DNA of 64,000 nt from Aphanomyces cochlioides (GCA_019828595.1 JAHQRK010000012.1:1550001-1614000), one strand, 5' to 3'; shown: positions 21,453 to 34,034, counted from the stretch's first letter. The notes: generated by a model from the sequence alone, not told the origin. Numbers and translations: made by a program.

Positions 21453-22208
21453 TTGCGGTCGAATGTATCTACAGCCGACCGACGCAAACCCGGGGGGAGT
21501 TCCTCTGACCCTGTTGCTTATTGTTTAGCTCCCATAATTACTGTACAATTCGAAGTATTTTGTCGAAGTTGCCATTCTTCCCAGAATGCCCAACGATCCA
21601 TCCTCCAAATAGGAAAATTCCCACTTCCAACATCTTGGTCTTCAATCTCCAGCGTCATTTCGCTTCGCCCACCTTGATCACTTCATCATCGAGGATATGA
21701 AACGCTCTGACGCCAGGATCGCGTCCGTCTCTTGCTAGATCTCTTTCAAAAGATGATGAAATCATAAAGTTGACGTGGAGGGAATAGTCCGCTTTGTTTG
21801 GCTGCGAGAGTGTGTCATGGATGTACCAGATGACAAGAGTTTTCTAAGTGACTGGTGAATGTCTCATGTTCTAAGTATGAGATGGTGCATGGAGAAGCCT
21901 CTCCTGCAGGGGATGGGGAAAGATCCCAACGCTAGAAATAATCGGTTTCCTCCACCCTGAGGCGATCTCCCCAAATAGACGCCGCCACCGCTCGATGCTC
22001 GCTATGGCGTGGACGCCGCGCTGCGCTCCCACCACGAGCTTGTCCGCATTCGTCGCGATGGAATTGGTTGACGTTTTCCTCACCCATTTGGTCAAGAACT
22101 GGATGCATGGGACGGTTGACTTCGAAATTCGTTTTCTCGTCGAAGGTTTCCATGCGAAGTTTGGCGCCAAATCGAAGTTCGAAGTGTCATTGGCACAAGG
22201 AGATCTTC
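21453..22208. other. Upstream interval with possible small minus-strand exon(s)
   Basis: 756 bp between the CCT gene and VPS39, whose starts diverge. On the minus strand a stretch stopping at 21655 reads a convincing protein-like segment (LHVNFMISSSFERDLARDG, then RDPGVRAFHILDDEVIKVGE), and another around 21900-22150 is open. I could not link them into a gene I recognise; they may be exons of a small unannotated minus-strand gene or leader exons of the CCT gene. Confidence 0.3.
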
Positions 22209-24947
22209 ATGGCGGCGGCGGCCAACGTGGCGTACGAAGTCTTTGACGTTGAAATCGACAAATCCTACAAAGGCGTCAAGAAAGTAGAGCGCGTCCTCTC
22301 GAGCATTGCATTGGATTCGTCAACTCCCTCTTTGTATATTGCGGACGCGTCGGCGAGTCTCCACGCGTTCACGCTCAACAGTGAGAGGTCCACAAAGTTT
22401 CACCAACAGCTCAAGAAGATCTACCATGAAAACATGCACATCCTGGACTCATGGGGCAGTTGTGCGACCATCGTGGATGCGAAGTTGACAATGCTCTCGC
22501 TTCCTCTGTCGAAAGACTCGGCGACAGCCATCATTGAAGAAACTAGAGGCATTACGAGCCTCTCGGTGCAGGAACATGCACATGTCCTGTGCTGCTTGGT
22601 GAAGCAAAATCTCATGGTCTATGACTGGAGTGTGCAAGCCAGAAGGCTCCAGCTACGATCGTCGCACGATCTCACGGACAAAGTCCATGTTGCAGTGAGC
22701 GTGCTATGTCTTGGAAGTGGCGTCGCACTTGTTCATTTCAAGCGCAAGATGGTCCTCGTCGACCTGGACACCGGTGTTCAACGAGCAATTCCGCTGTCAG
22801 ACCCAGTGCTCTTTGCCTCCCGAGTGGAAGGAAAGCATGTGACGCTCGATAATGTGCTCATGGCGACGAAAGACTATGGATTGATCCTCCGCTGGGATAC
22901 CGTGTCTCGCCGTGCCGTTGTCGATGGCCGCCTGGACTGGCTCCATCCCCCCAAAGCTGTCACGGCGCATCATCCTTATATTCTCGTTGCTTTCGCCGAC
23001 CGCGTCGATGCTTACAATGCTGGATCGCATCAAGTCGTTCAATCCGTCCCAACCAAAGGAACTCCTCATCAATTGCTTACGATTTCAAGCGTGGCAACTA
23101 CGGACACGCCGCCTCTTGTCCTTACCATCACTGCAGCTTGCATTTTGACGCTTCTTCGGATGAAACCCCTCGAAGACCAGCTGAAGACGTTACTGTTGAC
23201 CACGCGGTATGCCGACGCTGTTGGCATCGCAACATTATGTCCAAACGAGTGTCATCTTGCGCCAAACGAACGCCAAGACCTCCACGTCAAATATGCGCTG
23301 CAGTTGTTCCAGCAGCATCAGTTTCCCGCCGCGTTTGCACAGTTCCTTCTCAGTGGCACGAGCGGCCGTCACGTCATTTCCCTCTTTCCAGAGGAATTAC
23401 TTCCACGAGGGTACAATCTTCCCCGCGTCTTTCAAGTCTCGCCACTTGCGCCAGATTCGCTGCCGTCGGCGTTAGCTGCGCTCGTCGCGTATCTCGAAGG
23501 CCTACGCAAATTGCCGACTGGTTTGTCGTTGCTCTTTCTTTTCTTCTTAATGCCTTGCTGGGTAGATGTCTCCCGCGATGACGCCGTGCTCTTTGACACG
23601 GTGCTGCTCAAAGCTTACGTTCTGACTCACTCCCCAGCTTTGACTTCGTTCTGCAGCACGCCAAATGCCGCCGATCTGGGCGAGGCAGAGCTCTTCCTGC
23701 GCGGCTACAGCGAGTGGGAGTCGCTTCTTGCCTTCTACAAATGTCATGCCATGCATCGGAAAGCTCTACAGCTACTGGAAGAACTCGACATGGCTCATCC
23801 TGGTCAGTACGAAAGCGCCATGGTTCGCTACCTCCAATCTCTCTCGGATGTCGCGCTAGTCATAGACTTCTCGACGCGCTTGCTTGTCCAGAATCCAGAG
23901 CTTGGGCTGACAATCTTTACTCGTCGCGACGTCCCATCCGATCTTGACGCATCCGTCGTCCTCCAGCATCTCAAAGCCATTGAGACGACAGAAGTACGTG
24001 GCTCTGGCGGCGCTACTGCGAAAGAAGGCGACAATGACGTCCTGCCGCTTGAAAATGGCCGTGCCATGGCCATTTCGTATCTCACCCAGCGAATCTACTC
24101 GAACGACATCGAGCTCCCGTCGACTCTTCATGACGAATTGGTCTACCTCCTCTTTGATGCGATCGAAACGGAGCGCCACAAGTCGAAAACGTCGCTCCAT
24201 GCTCGCGTCCACCTTCAGCGTGATCGTTTGGGCGTCCTCCGCAAGCAACTCCTTGCTTTTTTACAGTCGCCGCTTGCCATGTACCATCCCGAGCGTCTTC
24301 TAAGTCGCACGCCGATGGATCTACTCGAAGAACGCGCTGTGTTGCTGGCGAACATGGGTCGCCACGAAGAAGTATTGCGGCTGTATCTCCATGACCTCCG
24401 TGACGCTGCTCTGGCCGAGACGTACTGCAACGAATGCTACGCGCATCGCATTACGGATGCTTCCATCTACACGCTCTTCCTTCAGACTTACTTGCGGCCG
24501 CCGCGAACCGCGCCAGCTCCAAGATCTTCTTTGCTCGGCAGCATTGGCCTCCACTTTGTAGCAGCCTTTATGCTCCGTCATGCTCATTGCATCGATGTAG
24601 CGACAGCACTGGAGCTCTTGCCGCCCACTCTAGAGGTACGTCGTCAACTTCATGGAGACGACTCGTCTTTGCCATAGACAGCAGCCATTTCAGCATATCT
24701 TCAGCGTGTCCTGGAGCTCAAAGTCGAGAAGAGACGCGCCGCTCAAGTCGAGAAACAGCTCCTGAAGATTGAAAACCTCCACGTCCGAGATGCTCTCAAT
24801 CGTGCCAACCGAGAAAGCATTTGCGTCGACCTGGACTCGACGTGCAGTGTCTGCGGCCGAGGATTGACGCGTGGTCCGATTCTCCATTGTCCGGAGGACG
24901 GCGCTCTTGTGCATTACGCCTGTCAAAGCGGCAGCGCAGCGCCTTAG
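22209..24947 (+). CDS. VPS39: VPS39/VAM6 subunit of the HOPS tethering complex
   Basis: Three exons: 22209-23520, 23566-24635, 24678-24947. The protein opens MAAAANVAYEVFDVE with a CNH (citron) beta-propeller, followed by the long helical repeat region, with family signatures LLKAYVLTHS, SEWESLLAFYKCHAMHRKAL, DLLEERAVLLANMGRHEEVL and a C-terminal zinc pair (CSVCGRGL ... HYACQS). VPS39 binds RAB7 at late endosomes and vacuoles and lets HOPS tether membranes for fusion. The first intron (45 bp) is in frame and stop-less, and would otherwise add a false hydrophobic insert; the second (42 bp) restores the zinc-finger exon. The stop is 20 bp from that of the convergent WW/WH2 gene. Confidence 0.92.
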
Positions 24948-24966
24948 TAGAGAGGGAATCGTTCGA

Positions 24967-25746
24967 TTAATTGATGTTGAAATGCGCTAGCAGCTTGTCT
25001 AGTTTGGCTTCGATGCGGTTGAGCTGAGCTTCGAGTTCGCTGTTGTCGGACGACGTTGCGAGGGATGAGAGTGACTTGCGGAATGAACTGGCGGCAGCAT
25101 GGACTGGCGCCGCATTGTGTACGGGACTGACATTACCACTGCTACTGCTGCTGGGATTGCCACCACCACTAGCTTTTCTCGCCGATGCTTCTCGATTTTT
25201 CCGCATGATATCTGCAAATCCACCGCCGCCGCCGCTGCTACTAGGTGGTGTGGAATCTGTCGCGGGGCTTGGGTCGCTTCTGGAAACAGTCGAGCGTCCC
25301 GTCTTCTTCAAATTCGCCACGCCGCCTGCAATCGCTGCAAAGAGTGGATTGCCGCCTCCACCTCCTCCAGGAGATGGAGACGATGCGGAGGAGGACGAAG
25401 ACGACCCTTTGACAGCATCCAACGGCGTACTTTCTCGCGTAACAGTCTTCTTGAGCTTTGTACCTTGTTGTATCTGTGCCAAGAGTCCACCGCGGTCACC
25501 ACCACCACCTCCAATCGGCGGTTTTGACGAAGAGGCGGGTGGGGATCCTGCTGGAGCAGCTTTGGATGCTGCTTTTCCTTGGGCTTTTGGACGATCCCAC
25601 TGCGTGACTTTAGTCTGCGCGTTGTAGTAATACTCCTACGCAGAGAAAAGCGGTGAGTTTCCCAGCACAATCTCAAAGAGAGCGCGACAAACCTTTCCGT
25701 CCTGCGTCTTGTAGGCGGTCCATCCTGGTGGCAAGGCGCTGCTCAT
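24967..25746 (-). CDS. WW domain plus WH2-type actin-binding protein
   Basis: Two exons (intron 25636-25692, 57 bp) give about 240 residues. Residues 4-35 form a WW domain (LPPGWTAYKTQDGK ... YYYNAQTKVTQWDRP) with both tryptophans and the final proline. After a Pro/Ser/Gly linker come two WH2-like motifs, LLAQIQQGTKLKKT and LFAAIAGGVANLKKT, then FADIMRKNREA, more Gly/Ser linker, and a C-terminal coiled coil (SELEAQLNRIEAKLDKLLA) that could oligomerise it. WH2 motifs bind monomeric actin; several in one oligomer is the design of actin nucleators such as Spire, Cobl and WASP-family proteins. No full match to a known protein is recalled, so the name is domain-based. Confidence 0.75.
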
Positions 25747-26038
25747 TTCTTTATTACAAGCACGAATACACACACAGAACTGCTATTTTCCATAGGATAA
25801 TTTAAATATAAAATTTAATTTATAATACAAACATTAAGTATCAACGTCAGCTTTTTATTTAATTATCTGGATTTTAACAATCACACACGAGCTTGAAATG
25901 TCCGCCCGACCAAGCCGACGACGACAAAGACAGGGGAAAGATGGAGGAAGGACCGATCGATTGAGCATTACGACTATCAAACATGCAACGCTAGCAGTGG
26001 GAAAAAGCAGCGGCCGAAGAGACTGCAGCGGCGGCGAT

Positions 26039-28052
26039 TTATCCCCATTGAAAGTTGAAACGATTGGACGAACGACCCGGACCAAAGTGGAAAAATGGAT
26101 TGTGCTGCGGCTCTTGCTGCTGTGGATTGCCCGTCACATCTTCGCCGCGATCGTACCGCGCACGTAAATCTACCGGCAAGAAAAACACGTTATGATCGTC
26201 GATCGGTAGGATGGACGTACCGTCGTTGGAGAGGATTTCATACGCCTCGGCGACTTGCTGAAACATCTTGTTGGCTTCCTCTGACGCCGCCTCCTACGCG
26301 CAACGAAATCAATCTCGCGGTCATGACAGAGTTGCAAGCGTACGCCACGATCTGCGTGTTTGTCAGGATGCCACTCGAGTGCTTTCTTCCTGTATGCTTT
26401 CTTGATAACTTGGCTCGACGCATCACGGGCAACGCCGAGGATCTTGTAGTAATTCTTGCTCTTGCTTTGTTTCAACGCGGCTTCTGCCCGGCGTAGACCT
26501 TCATGGAACTAGCGTCAATGCGTCAGCGTCCGTGCAAAAGCTGGATTCCATGAGAGGTACCGATCGATTGTCTTCTTCGAGTTCGACTGCTCGACGGGCA
26601 TGACGCACGGCCTCTTCAAATTCTTCCAAGTTGATTAACACTTCGCTGAGCTTGGCGTGCGCAGCTCCATTACCCTCGAACGCTTGAAGCGACTAGAGGT
26701 CTCCATGAGAAGAGTTGGAACGAGACAGTCAACCTCTGTGCAAGCCGATTTGGCTTGAGCATTCTTTTGCAAGTTGGCGTAGGCTTCACAGAGTTTGAAG
26801 TACAAGTCTTTGTTGAGTGCGCTGTGGCGAGGATCGATCGCGACGGCCAGTTCCAAATCTTCCACCGCCTCATCAAACCTGTGTCATGACAATCAGCTTG
26901 TTCTATGAAGTCCATGGAGCTTACTTGTGTTGTTCGAGCGCGACGCGAGCATTCTCAGTAAGCTTGAGGAGCTTCTTGAGTTTCTTGTACATGGCTTTCA
27001 ATACTTTGTGCTCTGGATCGAATTGAAGGCCCTGGCGAAAGTGGCTCACGGCAGCTTCGAGCGACTGGTTATCGCCGAGCGAGTAGTATGCTTCGCCACG
27101 TAGTTTGAGCGCTGGAATGCTGCTGGGCTCGAGACGCAAAACGCTGCCAGCGTCTGCGATCAAGTCGAACGTTTGGCCTAACTGGCCGCTAGAATATCGA
27201 ATCAACATCAAAGTATGCTCGTCGTCGACTTACTTGAGCTCGGCACGCAGTAGAAGCAACGATGGGCTTGACACTGCATGCTTGTCAATCACATGCGAGA
27301 GATATTGGACGGCATTTGCGAAATTGCCAGACTTCTAAGTGGAAAGAATGTGATGGAACTCGAACGAAGGGAGGAATTGTACCTGTGCGTCAGTGGCATA
27401 GCCCAAGTGCTGAGCACAGTCTCGACTCTTGGCCAAGTTTTCATTTCCTGCAGCATTGTTGGGGTCGAGTCTACGCGATAAGAAGGACAAGGAGAATTCA
27501 GACGACGTACGCTACAACTTTGACAAAATCGTCGACGGCTTCGTAGCATTGACCGATCATCATACGTAGCCTGCCTCGCTGGAGAAAACCCTGCACAGAG
27601 AGTCTATCAGAATCTAGAACCATGCTTCTACAATGTACTTGAGTATACGTCGGTTTGATCTCGACGGCAGATGTCAAATCTGCAAGCGCCGAGGAATATT
27701 TGCGATCGCCCAAGTATGCACGGTATCGCTTGTAGTAGACACGTTCATTCGGGTCCAATTCAATGACTTGCGAGTAGAGCGAAATGGCCTACGAGCGCGT
27801 ATCGTGAAGTGTTCCATTCGAGGCGTGTGGATTGCAATCGTACCTTCTTCATATCTCCACTCGCAAATGCATTTTCAGCTGCAATCGTGAGCTTTCCAAC
27901 GTCAACCTTGGGCGCATTCGTCGCACCAGAGACCAGCTACCACCATGCATGAGCTAGATTCAAGCTATCAATAAGAAAAGTACCGCTGCGGCCGCTGCGG
28001 CAATGTACAAGACCCGCATTCGGAATGTGGGGAAGTCCGTCTGAATGTCCAT
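26039..28052 (-). CDS. DNAJC3: ER-luminal TPR and J-domain co-chaperone, P58IPK-like
   Basis: Starts at 28052 with MDIQTDFP and an Ala-rich hydrophobic segment ([15 protein letters not shown]) that acts as signal peptide or anchor. Several TPR units follow (for example [56 protein letters not shown]), then a J domain ([20 protein letters not shown] with HPD in EWHPDKHAD) and the short DnaJC3-like tail [19 protein letters not shown]. In animals this protein sits in the ER lumen, stimulates BiP ATPase and is induced in the unfolded-protein response. About ten short introns; the one after HADRG runs through the J domain. No KDEL-like end is present. It is divergently arranged with another TPR-J gene. 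Confidence 0.87.
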
Positions 28053-29331
28053 CTTCGAATCTTTCCATGCTGTCAACTTCGACTTCGATTTTCCATACAA
28101 AAATCAAGTGAAAACTGTCAAGGAGGTCGACACGTGTCGGGTTTCATTCCCAGTCGAGCAAGATGACGTGGCGCCACGAGAATGCACCAAGAACAAGCCC
28201 ACGATCATGCCAGACGACATGAAGACGAACGTGAGATGAAAGCCACTTGAAGGAGCTGGCTCGACAAGCTACAGGTCGTTAGCTATCTATGAATCAACGG
28301 TGCGTTTCGTGGAAGCGGATCAAGGCGGCATGGCGAACTTCTATCATTTTCCAACATGCGTTGCTGCAGTAGGAGCATGCGGGGGCTGCCATGAGGCCAT
28401 GAGGCCGCGCACGTAGTATGGAGCTCACCAGACCTGCCTTTACTGGCGTTCTAGGTACGAAGGTCGCTCTACGTCGTACTAAGGTTGCAGCAGGTGCTTG
28501 GAGGGTTGCTCTACGGCATGAATCCACCCGAGGCACCTTGCTCGACATCGATGAACATCCATTGCATGCGATGTGAGCTTTCGATCCTACGATGCAAAGA
28601 CGAGTCGGCATGTCCATTGAAAGTTCCCGGAGCAACATGGTGACGCGTATTAAACCATGCTGGAATGCTTAGAAAGCCTGCTGGGCTTTGGGAGTGTCTT
28701 GTTCAGCTTGACGATACCAAACATCTCTTCGTCATTCCATGTTTCCACACCGTGGAGATGATCGCCAAGAGCTCGATGGTGCTTTTTCACTTCTCTCAGG
28801 AACTCGCTCGCGCAAGAGTGGACATTTCATGAGGACAACACACTTTTAGCGGGTGAACTCAACGCATCCGAGATCGAGGACGTGTTCAAGCGAATGCAAT
28901 CTCATTGCCAGTGCTGCACGCGATGTGATCATTCCACGCACAGCTCGATGTTGAGCAGTAGACATTCAATTCGCTCGTCCATGCGCGATCTTTGAACATG
29001 CATCATGTCGCCATCTAGAGCGTGGAACCAGTTGATTGCCCCAGGGATTGTCCTAGAAGCAAGAACGTTGAAGCATCGAGAGCAAGTCTGCTGATTTCCG
29101 TCGATATGGCCTTTGTCTGCCTTGTCCAGGCGCATTTCCATCGACGCGTCCATCGTCTGCCATGTCATCTCCGTCTTGCGACAGTTCCAAATGATATCCG
29201 CCAATCAAATGCGAGCGTACTTTCAACTTCCATATTGTTGGTCGGTTCATTGGCGCGATGCCTGCATTTCTTGCGCCAGGTCGATCTTTCCCTCAGTGAA
29301 TGACTCGAAATTGACGTTCTTTGGCGTAGAT
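28053..29331. other. Unresolved interval with possible multi-exon gene
   Basis: No long frame, but protein-like pieces on the plus strand suggest a small gene from about 28290 to 28998: MNQRCVSWKRIKAAWRTSII, then GVLGTKVALRRTKVAAGAWR, LDDTKHLFVIPCFHTVEMIA, and a cysteine/His end (MQSHCQCCTRCDHSTHSS). Splice joins between them do not all keep phase, so it may be decayed. A minus-strand 91-codon frame (28929-29204) overlaps and is less convincing. No family recognised. Confidence 0.3.
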
Positions 29332-32276
29332 ATGCCAGGAGATGAGCCTGCCGCGCGGAATCCGTTCATTTACCAGTTTGAAGCATCGCAGGACACGTGT
29401 TCCTTCAAAATGTCGTCCACTAGTCAAGTCCCATCAACCGAGAGCAATCCTACTTTCTCGGCCGGGTTTTCCATGGGCGTCGCTGATAGGAACAACCGCG
29501 CTAAGTCCAAACGCGCAAAGTGGCGGCAAAAAGCTCAACCACCATCCACGGCAACTAACGACGCACCTCCGTTTGTATTCAGAGAGCATGCTACACACGA
29601 ACCTGAACCTGTCCCGGAAGCCGTCCCCGAAGCTGTTCCTGAAGAAAATCCAGCGCAAACACCATGTATAAACCATGCGCAACGATCTCATCAAACACGT
29701 TGTCTCTGTAGCCCCTCCTCCAGCTCCAACCTTTCGAAATGACAACGATGTCGAGGATTCACTTCCCCCGCCGCCAGCATGGTCCAAGTCAAAATTTGCC
29801 GATACCACGGCACCCAGTGGTTTCTCCATTGGCACAAATCCCAAGAAGGAAAAGAAAAATCGCCGCGATGATATCCGTCGACGGCTTCGAAACGTTGGCC
29901 GATCGAGGGATAATCCAGTCCCACAACCTCCTTCCCCAGAGTACGCTCAACATGTTGGATTGCTGACGAGCTTCTCGGTAGGGAAACCGCGCATGACCAG
30001 CCGCTTCCGTTTGAGATTCCACTACCGCCGTCCCCTAAAGAATCAAATGACCACGAGAAGAAGCTGCATGAAACCTTCAGCTCGATGGGTATACAGGACA
30101 ACAAGCCGCCGCCCAGCGCCAACGTAATCTCCGCTGAGGACGCAGCTCGGCGATTTTGCCGTGAGCACACGACCACAAAAGCCGCCTTGCGTGGACTCCA
30201 GCGCATCCAATGCTGGGAATGCAAGCGAATTTCCATCACAGGCTGGGACGGCATTGTCTACTGCGAAGCTTGCTCCACTGCTAACAATGCATGCGCCATC
30301 ATGGGCTGCAATCGTCCACTGATGAAGCCACGCGACCGCCAAGAGGACAAGAAGCGCGTTTCCGGCCGTCGAGTCATCCTCGAAGCTGTTCTGCCATCAT
30401 CCAAACCAGTCACTCCCAAATGGGCAATCTTGAAGAAAGCCGGCGGGAAAGCATATAGCGACGGAAACTTTATCGAAGCCATTGACCAATACTCCAAGGC
30501 TCTCGACGTCTTGGAGCGGCTCCTTGCGTCGTCGTTTCATCCAGATTTGCAAGTAGAAAAGGCCAAAGTTCTCTCGAATCGAGCCGCTGCCTTCATCATG
30601 GTTGATAAAGTCAAGGAAGGATTGCAAGACAGCCAAGCCTCCGTCGAAAACGATCCGACGTACCTGCGCGTATGGCAGTCTGCGTGTTGGAAAGTGTAGC
30701 TGACGTTGTTGTAGGCACATTTACGAGCTGCCAAGTGTCATTTGCTCTTGGGCAACTGGATGGCCGCCAAGGATGTCTACGCAAGCGTCGAGAGTCTCTT
30801 GACGTGCAATCCAAACCATCCGCAGCTGAAAACATACACGGCGCAATTGCAAGATGGACTCCACACCGTGAAATCTCTCGAGTCGTTCTTGCAACAAGCC
30901 AGTCATTTGAGTAAATCCAACGACGCGCAGTCAGCCTTGAGGATGTTGGAGCTTGCGATGGACATTGCATCGGCCAGTCGAGAGCTCCGCGTGCAAAAGA
31001 TGAAGCTGCTCATGACGATGCGGTACTTAGCTCAACATCACCGGCATCTTGACATTTGCCATCGTAGAGAGTTCACAATAGCAGGGCAGTACTGTGCCAA
31101 AATGATTCAAGATGGCGGCCATGCCGGCGCACATGGTCTCGGCATTGAATTGGGACTCCTGTACGCCCAGTCTTTGCACTACGACGAAAAGGTAAGCATT
31201 GAAGGCGTTTGGTGCTTGTCTGACGAGGGAATCGCTCTTTGCTCTAGACGGACGAAGCCACGCGTATCCTCCAGCAGCTAGAACGCGCTGCGCCGACCAG
31301 CACGGAGATTTTGAAGACCAAGAATTTATGGGCGGCTATGGTGGAAGTCCGTTCGGCGGCCAACAACACGTTCAAGGCTGGCAATTACGACAGCGCAATC
31401 CTCTTGTACACAAAAGCTCTCCAGCTGGACAAAGAGCACAATGCGTACAACGCAACCATGCTGAGCAATCGAGCTGCAGCGTACATGGCTCTGAACCTCT
31501 TCTACAAAGCGCTCGACGATTGCAACATGGCTCTTACCAAAAATGCCAAATTTGTCAAGTATGTCGTCGTCTGCTGTTGTCATGATCTAAACATTTTGTG
31601 GCAGAGTTGTGTTGCGAAGAGCGCGGTGCTACTTGGCCCTCAAGCAGTTCAAGGAAGGCATCCAAGACTTTGATACGTATATGAAGGACGGCAATTTGTC
31701 ACCGGACGAACTTCGGGCGATCAAAATTGAACGCGATCAAGCCAAGAAAGACTGGGATCATGCAAAGAAACCAAAGCAATACTACGACAACTACTCATGG
31801 GACGGCTATGACGACTTTGACTCGTACAACTTTCGATCGACGTATGGGCAACAGAATTATGGTCATCGCGACAGCTACCCCAAGCACAACCACCACAACC
31901 GAGGTGCGAAAGGAAACAAACAACAGCAACAGCAGCAAAAAGGATCAAGTCGATCGAGAAACACTGCAGCGCCACCGCCTCCTCCACCAGCACCAAAGAA
32001 AACCCATTATGAGATTTTGAACGTGCCTCCGACTGCGACTGTCGAAGAAATAAAGAAGTCGTATCGCAAACTCGCGCTGATATACCATCCAGGTTTGTCC
32101 AATGTCCATCTTGTTCTCTCAGACATGGTTTGCTTTGTGTAGATAAAGCCAAGAAACCAGAAGACGGCGAGCTCTTTAAGGAAATGACATCAGCGTACGC
32201 TGTGCTGTCGGATAGCCACGCCAAGGCCAAATACGACAAGGAATTGCGATATAAAGCCCGTGGAATGTACTTTTAA
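29332..32276 (+). CDS. Cytosolic TPR-J co-chaperone, DNAJC7-like, with Cys-rich insert
   Basis: The 5' part is Pro/Ser-rich and basic (first ATG 29332; a second at 29410 is also possible). It is followed by a cysteine cluster ([29 protein letters not shown]), two blocks of TPR repeats ([80 protein letters not shown]), a Gln/Pro-rich linker and a C-terminal J domain ([20 protein letters not shown]). The HPD Asp codon is split by the last intron (32093-32142). DNAJC7 (TPR2) hands clients between HSP90 and HSP70. The Cys-rich segment, probably a zinc-binding module, is not part of animal DNAJC7. Introns are about 45-55 bp; some joins around 29670 and 29940 are uncertain. Confidence 0.8.
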
Positions 32277-32524
32277 TATATGGAAACGAATGAACGTCAA
32301 CATGAGCGAAAGATTGCGAAGAATTGTCGCCACGACTGTTGCTTCGGTCCATGCAAGCTGCAAAGTGAATGTGACGTTGAGAACGCCGCCAGTAGAGCTT
32401 TGCGTAAATCTTCGCGACTTGGACGCGCTGACTACTTCAGCAGAAGATGTGGGGATGGCTATCTCCATGGCTTTTTTGGAGGAAGTTGGTTCCTGAAATG
32501 GGACTCAATTTTAGATTAACAAGC

Positions 32525-33278
32525 TTAGGAAGCTGATGGAGTCTGGTCGGGCGCCGCTGCTGTCGACGTCCCGTTGGCTTGGAGCGACTTGTAAAAGGCA
32601 ATTATGTTTGGCTGTATGTCGAGGTGGCGTCGGACGCGGCGCTTTTCATTCAGGAACTGTTGAACTTCTTGTGGACTCCATCCTGTCGACTTCAAGAGCC
32701 AGCAGAAAGCGATGGCAGCACTTCGACCCGCCCCTGCCTTGCAGTGGACATAGACCCGCGAGCCACGACTCTTATGGAATTCAATAAACTCGATGGCTTT
32801 GCGAATGTCGTCTAGCGTCGGCTCGGTGTGGTCCTATCGGCACAGTGAGCCTGCTGATGCAAACATGTCAAAGGCTTACCACGGTCGGAAGACGAAGTTG
32901 CGTGATGTTGTTCTTCTTGTATTCTGCCACTGGGCCTTCGTACTCGTCGCACAGATTGACAACGGCTCGCACTCCACGTGAAACGAGCTGAGAGACGTGA
33001 CCCATCATGACGATTGGAACGGCGCCCAAGAAGACATGCGAGTCGACGAGTGTATAGTATGATGATCGTCGTGCAAGGTATGTGAATGGCCACGTCGGAA
33101 AGAAATACACTATGGCCACTACGCGGGCAATCGGCTTCGGCAAGAGATGGAGCTGAAACGCAGCGTAGAGCCCACCAACGAGTAGAGAGATCCCCGCTGT
33201 GGTTCGCACATCAAGCACTGTCGACATGACCACCAGATCCACTTTGATTTGCAAATTCCAGAAGCCAATCATCTCCAT
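32525..33278 (-). CDS. PTPMT1-like dual-specificity phosphatase
   Basis: Two exons around a 46-bp intron (32834-32879). After MEMIGFWNLQ come two hydrophobic segments (ISLLVGGLYAAFQLHLLP and VVAIVYFFPTWPFTYLARRS), then VFLGAVPIV and the phosphatase core with the active-site loop HCKAGAGRSAAIAFCWLL, an intact HCx5R. The spacing of the core (DEYEGPVAEYKK, IEFIEFHKSRG) matches PTPMT1, the phosphatidylglycerophosphate phosphatase of cardiolipin synthesis; similar plant-type enzymes also exist. The N-terminal hydrophobic parts suggest membrane association, perhaps mitochondrial. The start could also be a later Met (MSTVLDV). Confidence 0.82.
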
Positions 33279-33725
33279 TTCTCGGCGTGGTACGACTGAG
33301 GCATCACGATGGTTCTCCAGTGCTAGTCTACTGCAGCCATATCAAACCTTCGTAGCAGGAGCTAGACCTTTCGCTTTGGCCAGGTCACGTCGGCTCTAGG
33401 GATTCCGCTTGCTGTGGAATGGCTCCATCTCGTCCCAATAATTTATTGATTAAGTAGCAATAAATGATTTATTGTATCGTTTTATCCCACAAGTTCATGA
33501 ACACCCGAACACCCAATTCGTTTTCCTTGATACTGTTCATGACGACGGGGAGACCACATCTTCCAGATGAGTAAATTATACAGAGAGAAGCCATCTCGTG
33601 CGCTCCTTCTTCCTCTAGTAGCTGCATAAGCCTCACGGACTTATCAAGTCAGCCACATTACAGGAAACACGAGCAGAACAATACATAATTGTATTATGAC
33701 ACAATAAATATATTTCATACAATTA
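33279..33725. other. AT-rich gap before the first MITE
   Basis: Promoter-side flank of the phosphatase, then AT-rich DNA. No coding sequence or RNA gene is seen. Confidence 0.35.
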
Positions 33726-33998
33726 TTGTGGTTTTTATAAAAACTGGAGTCGTGCGGAATAAATTTTGACGCAAGCAAATTGACGCAATAATTGACGCAT
33801 ACAAATTTCAAGTGAAAAGAAATTGCATGTTTCGAACATGTTTTCGAATATTTAAAACGTTTGAAATTACACTATTTAATGGTCACGATCGTGGTCAATA
33901 TAAGAAAATATTTGCGTAAACTTTAAATAGTGTATGCGTCAATTAATTGAAACATTTTCAAAACATATCAAATTTCCAGTTTTGGACCCAAACGACAA
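33726..33998 (+). mobile_element. MITE copy 1, TA-flanked
   Basis: A 273-bp non-coding element with imperfect terminal inverted repeats of about 24 bp (left TTGTGGTTTTTATAAAAACT, right complement TTGTCGTTTGGGTCCAAAAC, both followed by GGA) and TA on both sides. It is about 80 percent identical to copy 2 at 36364-36625 in the same orientation. TA duplication is the mark of Tc1/mariner-type insertion; the ends do not match the full-length mariners in this window, so its driver is elsewhere. Confidence 0.75.
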
Positions 33999-34034
33999 TA
34001 TTTTCATGTCAATAAATATTTCCTCCATCCCAAC

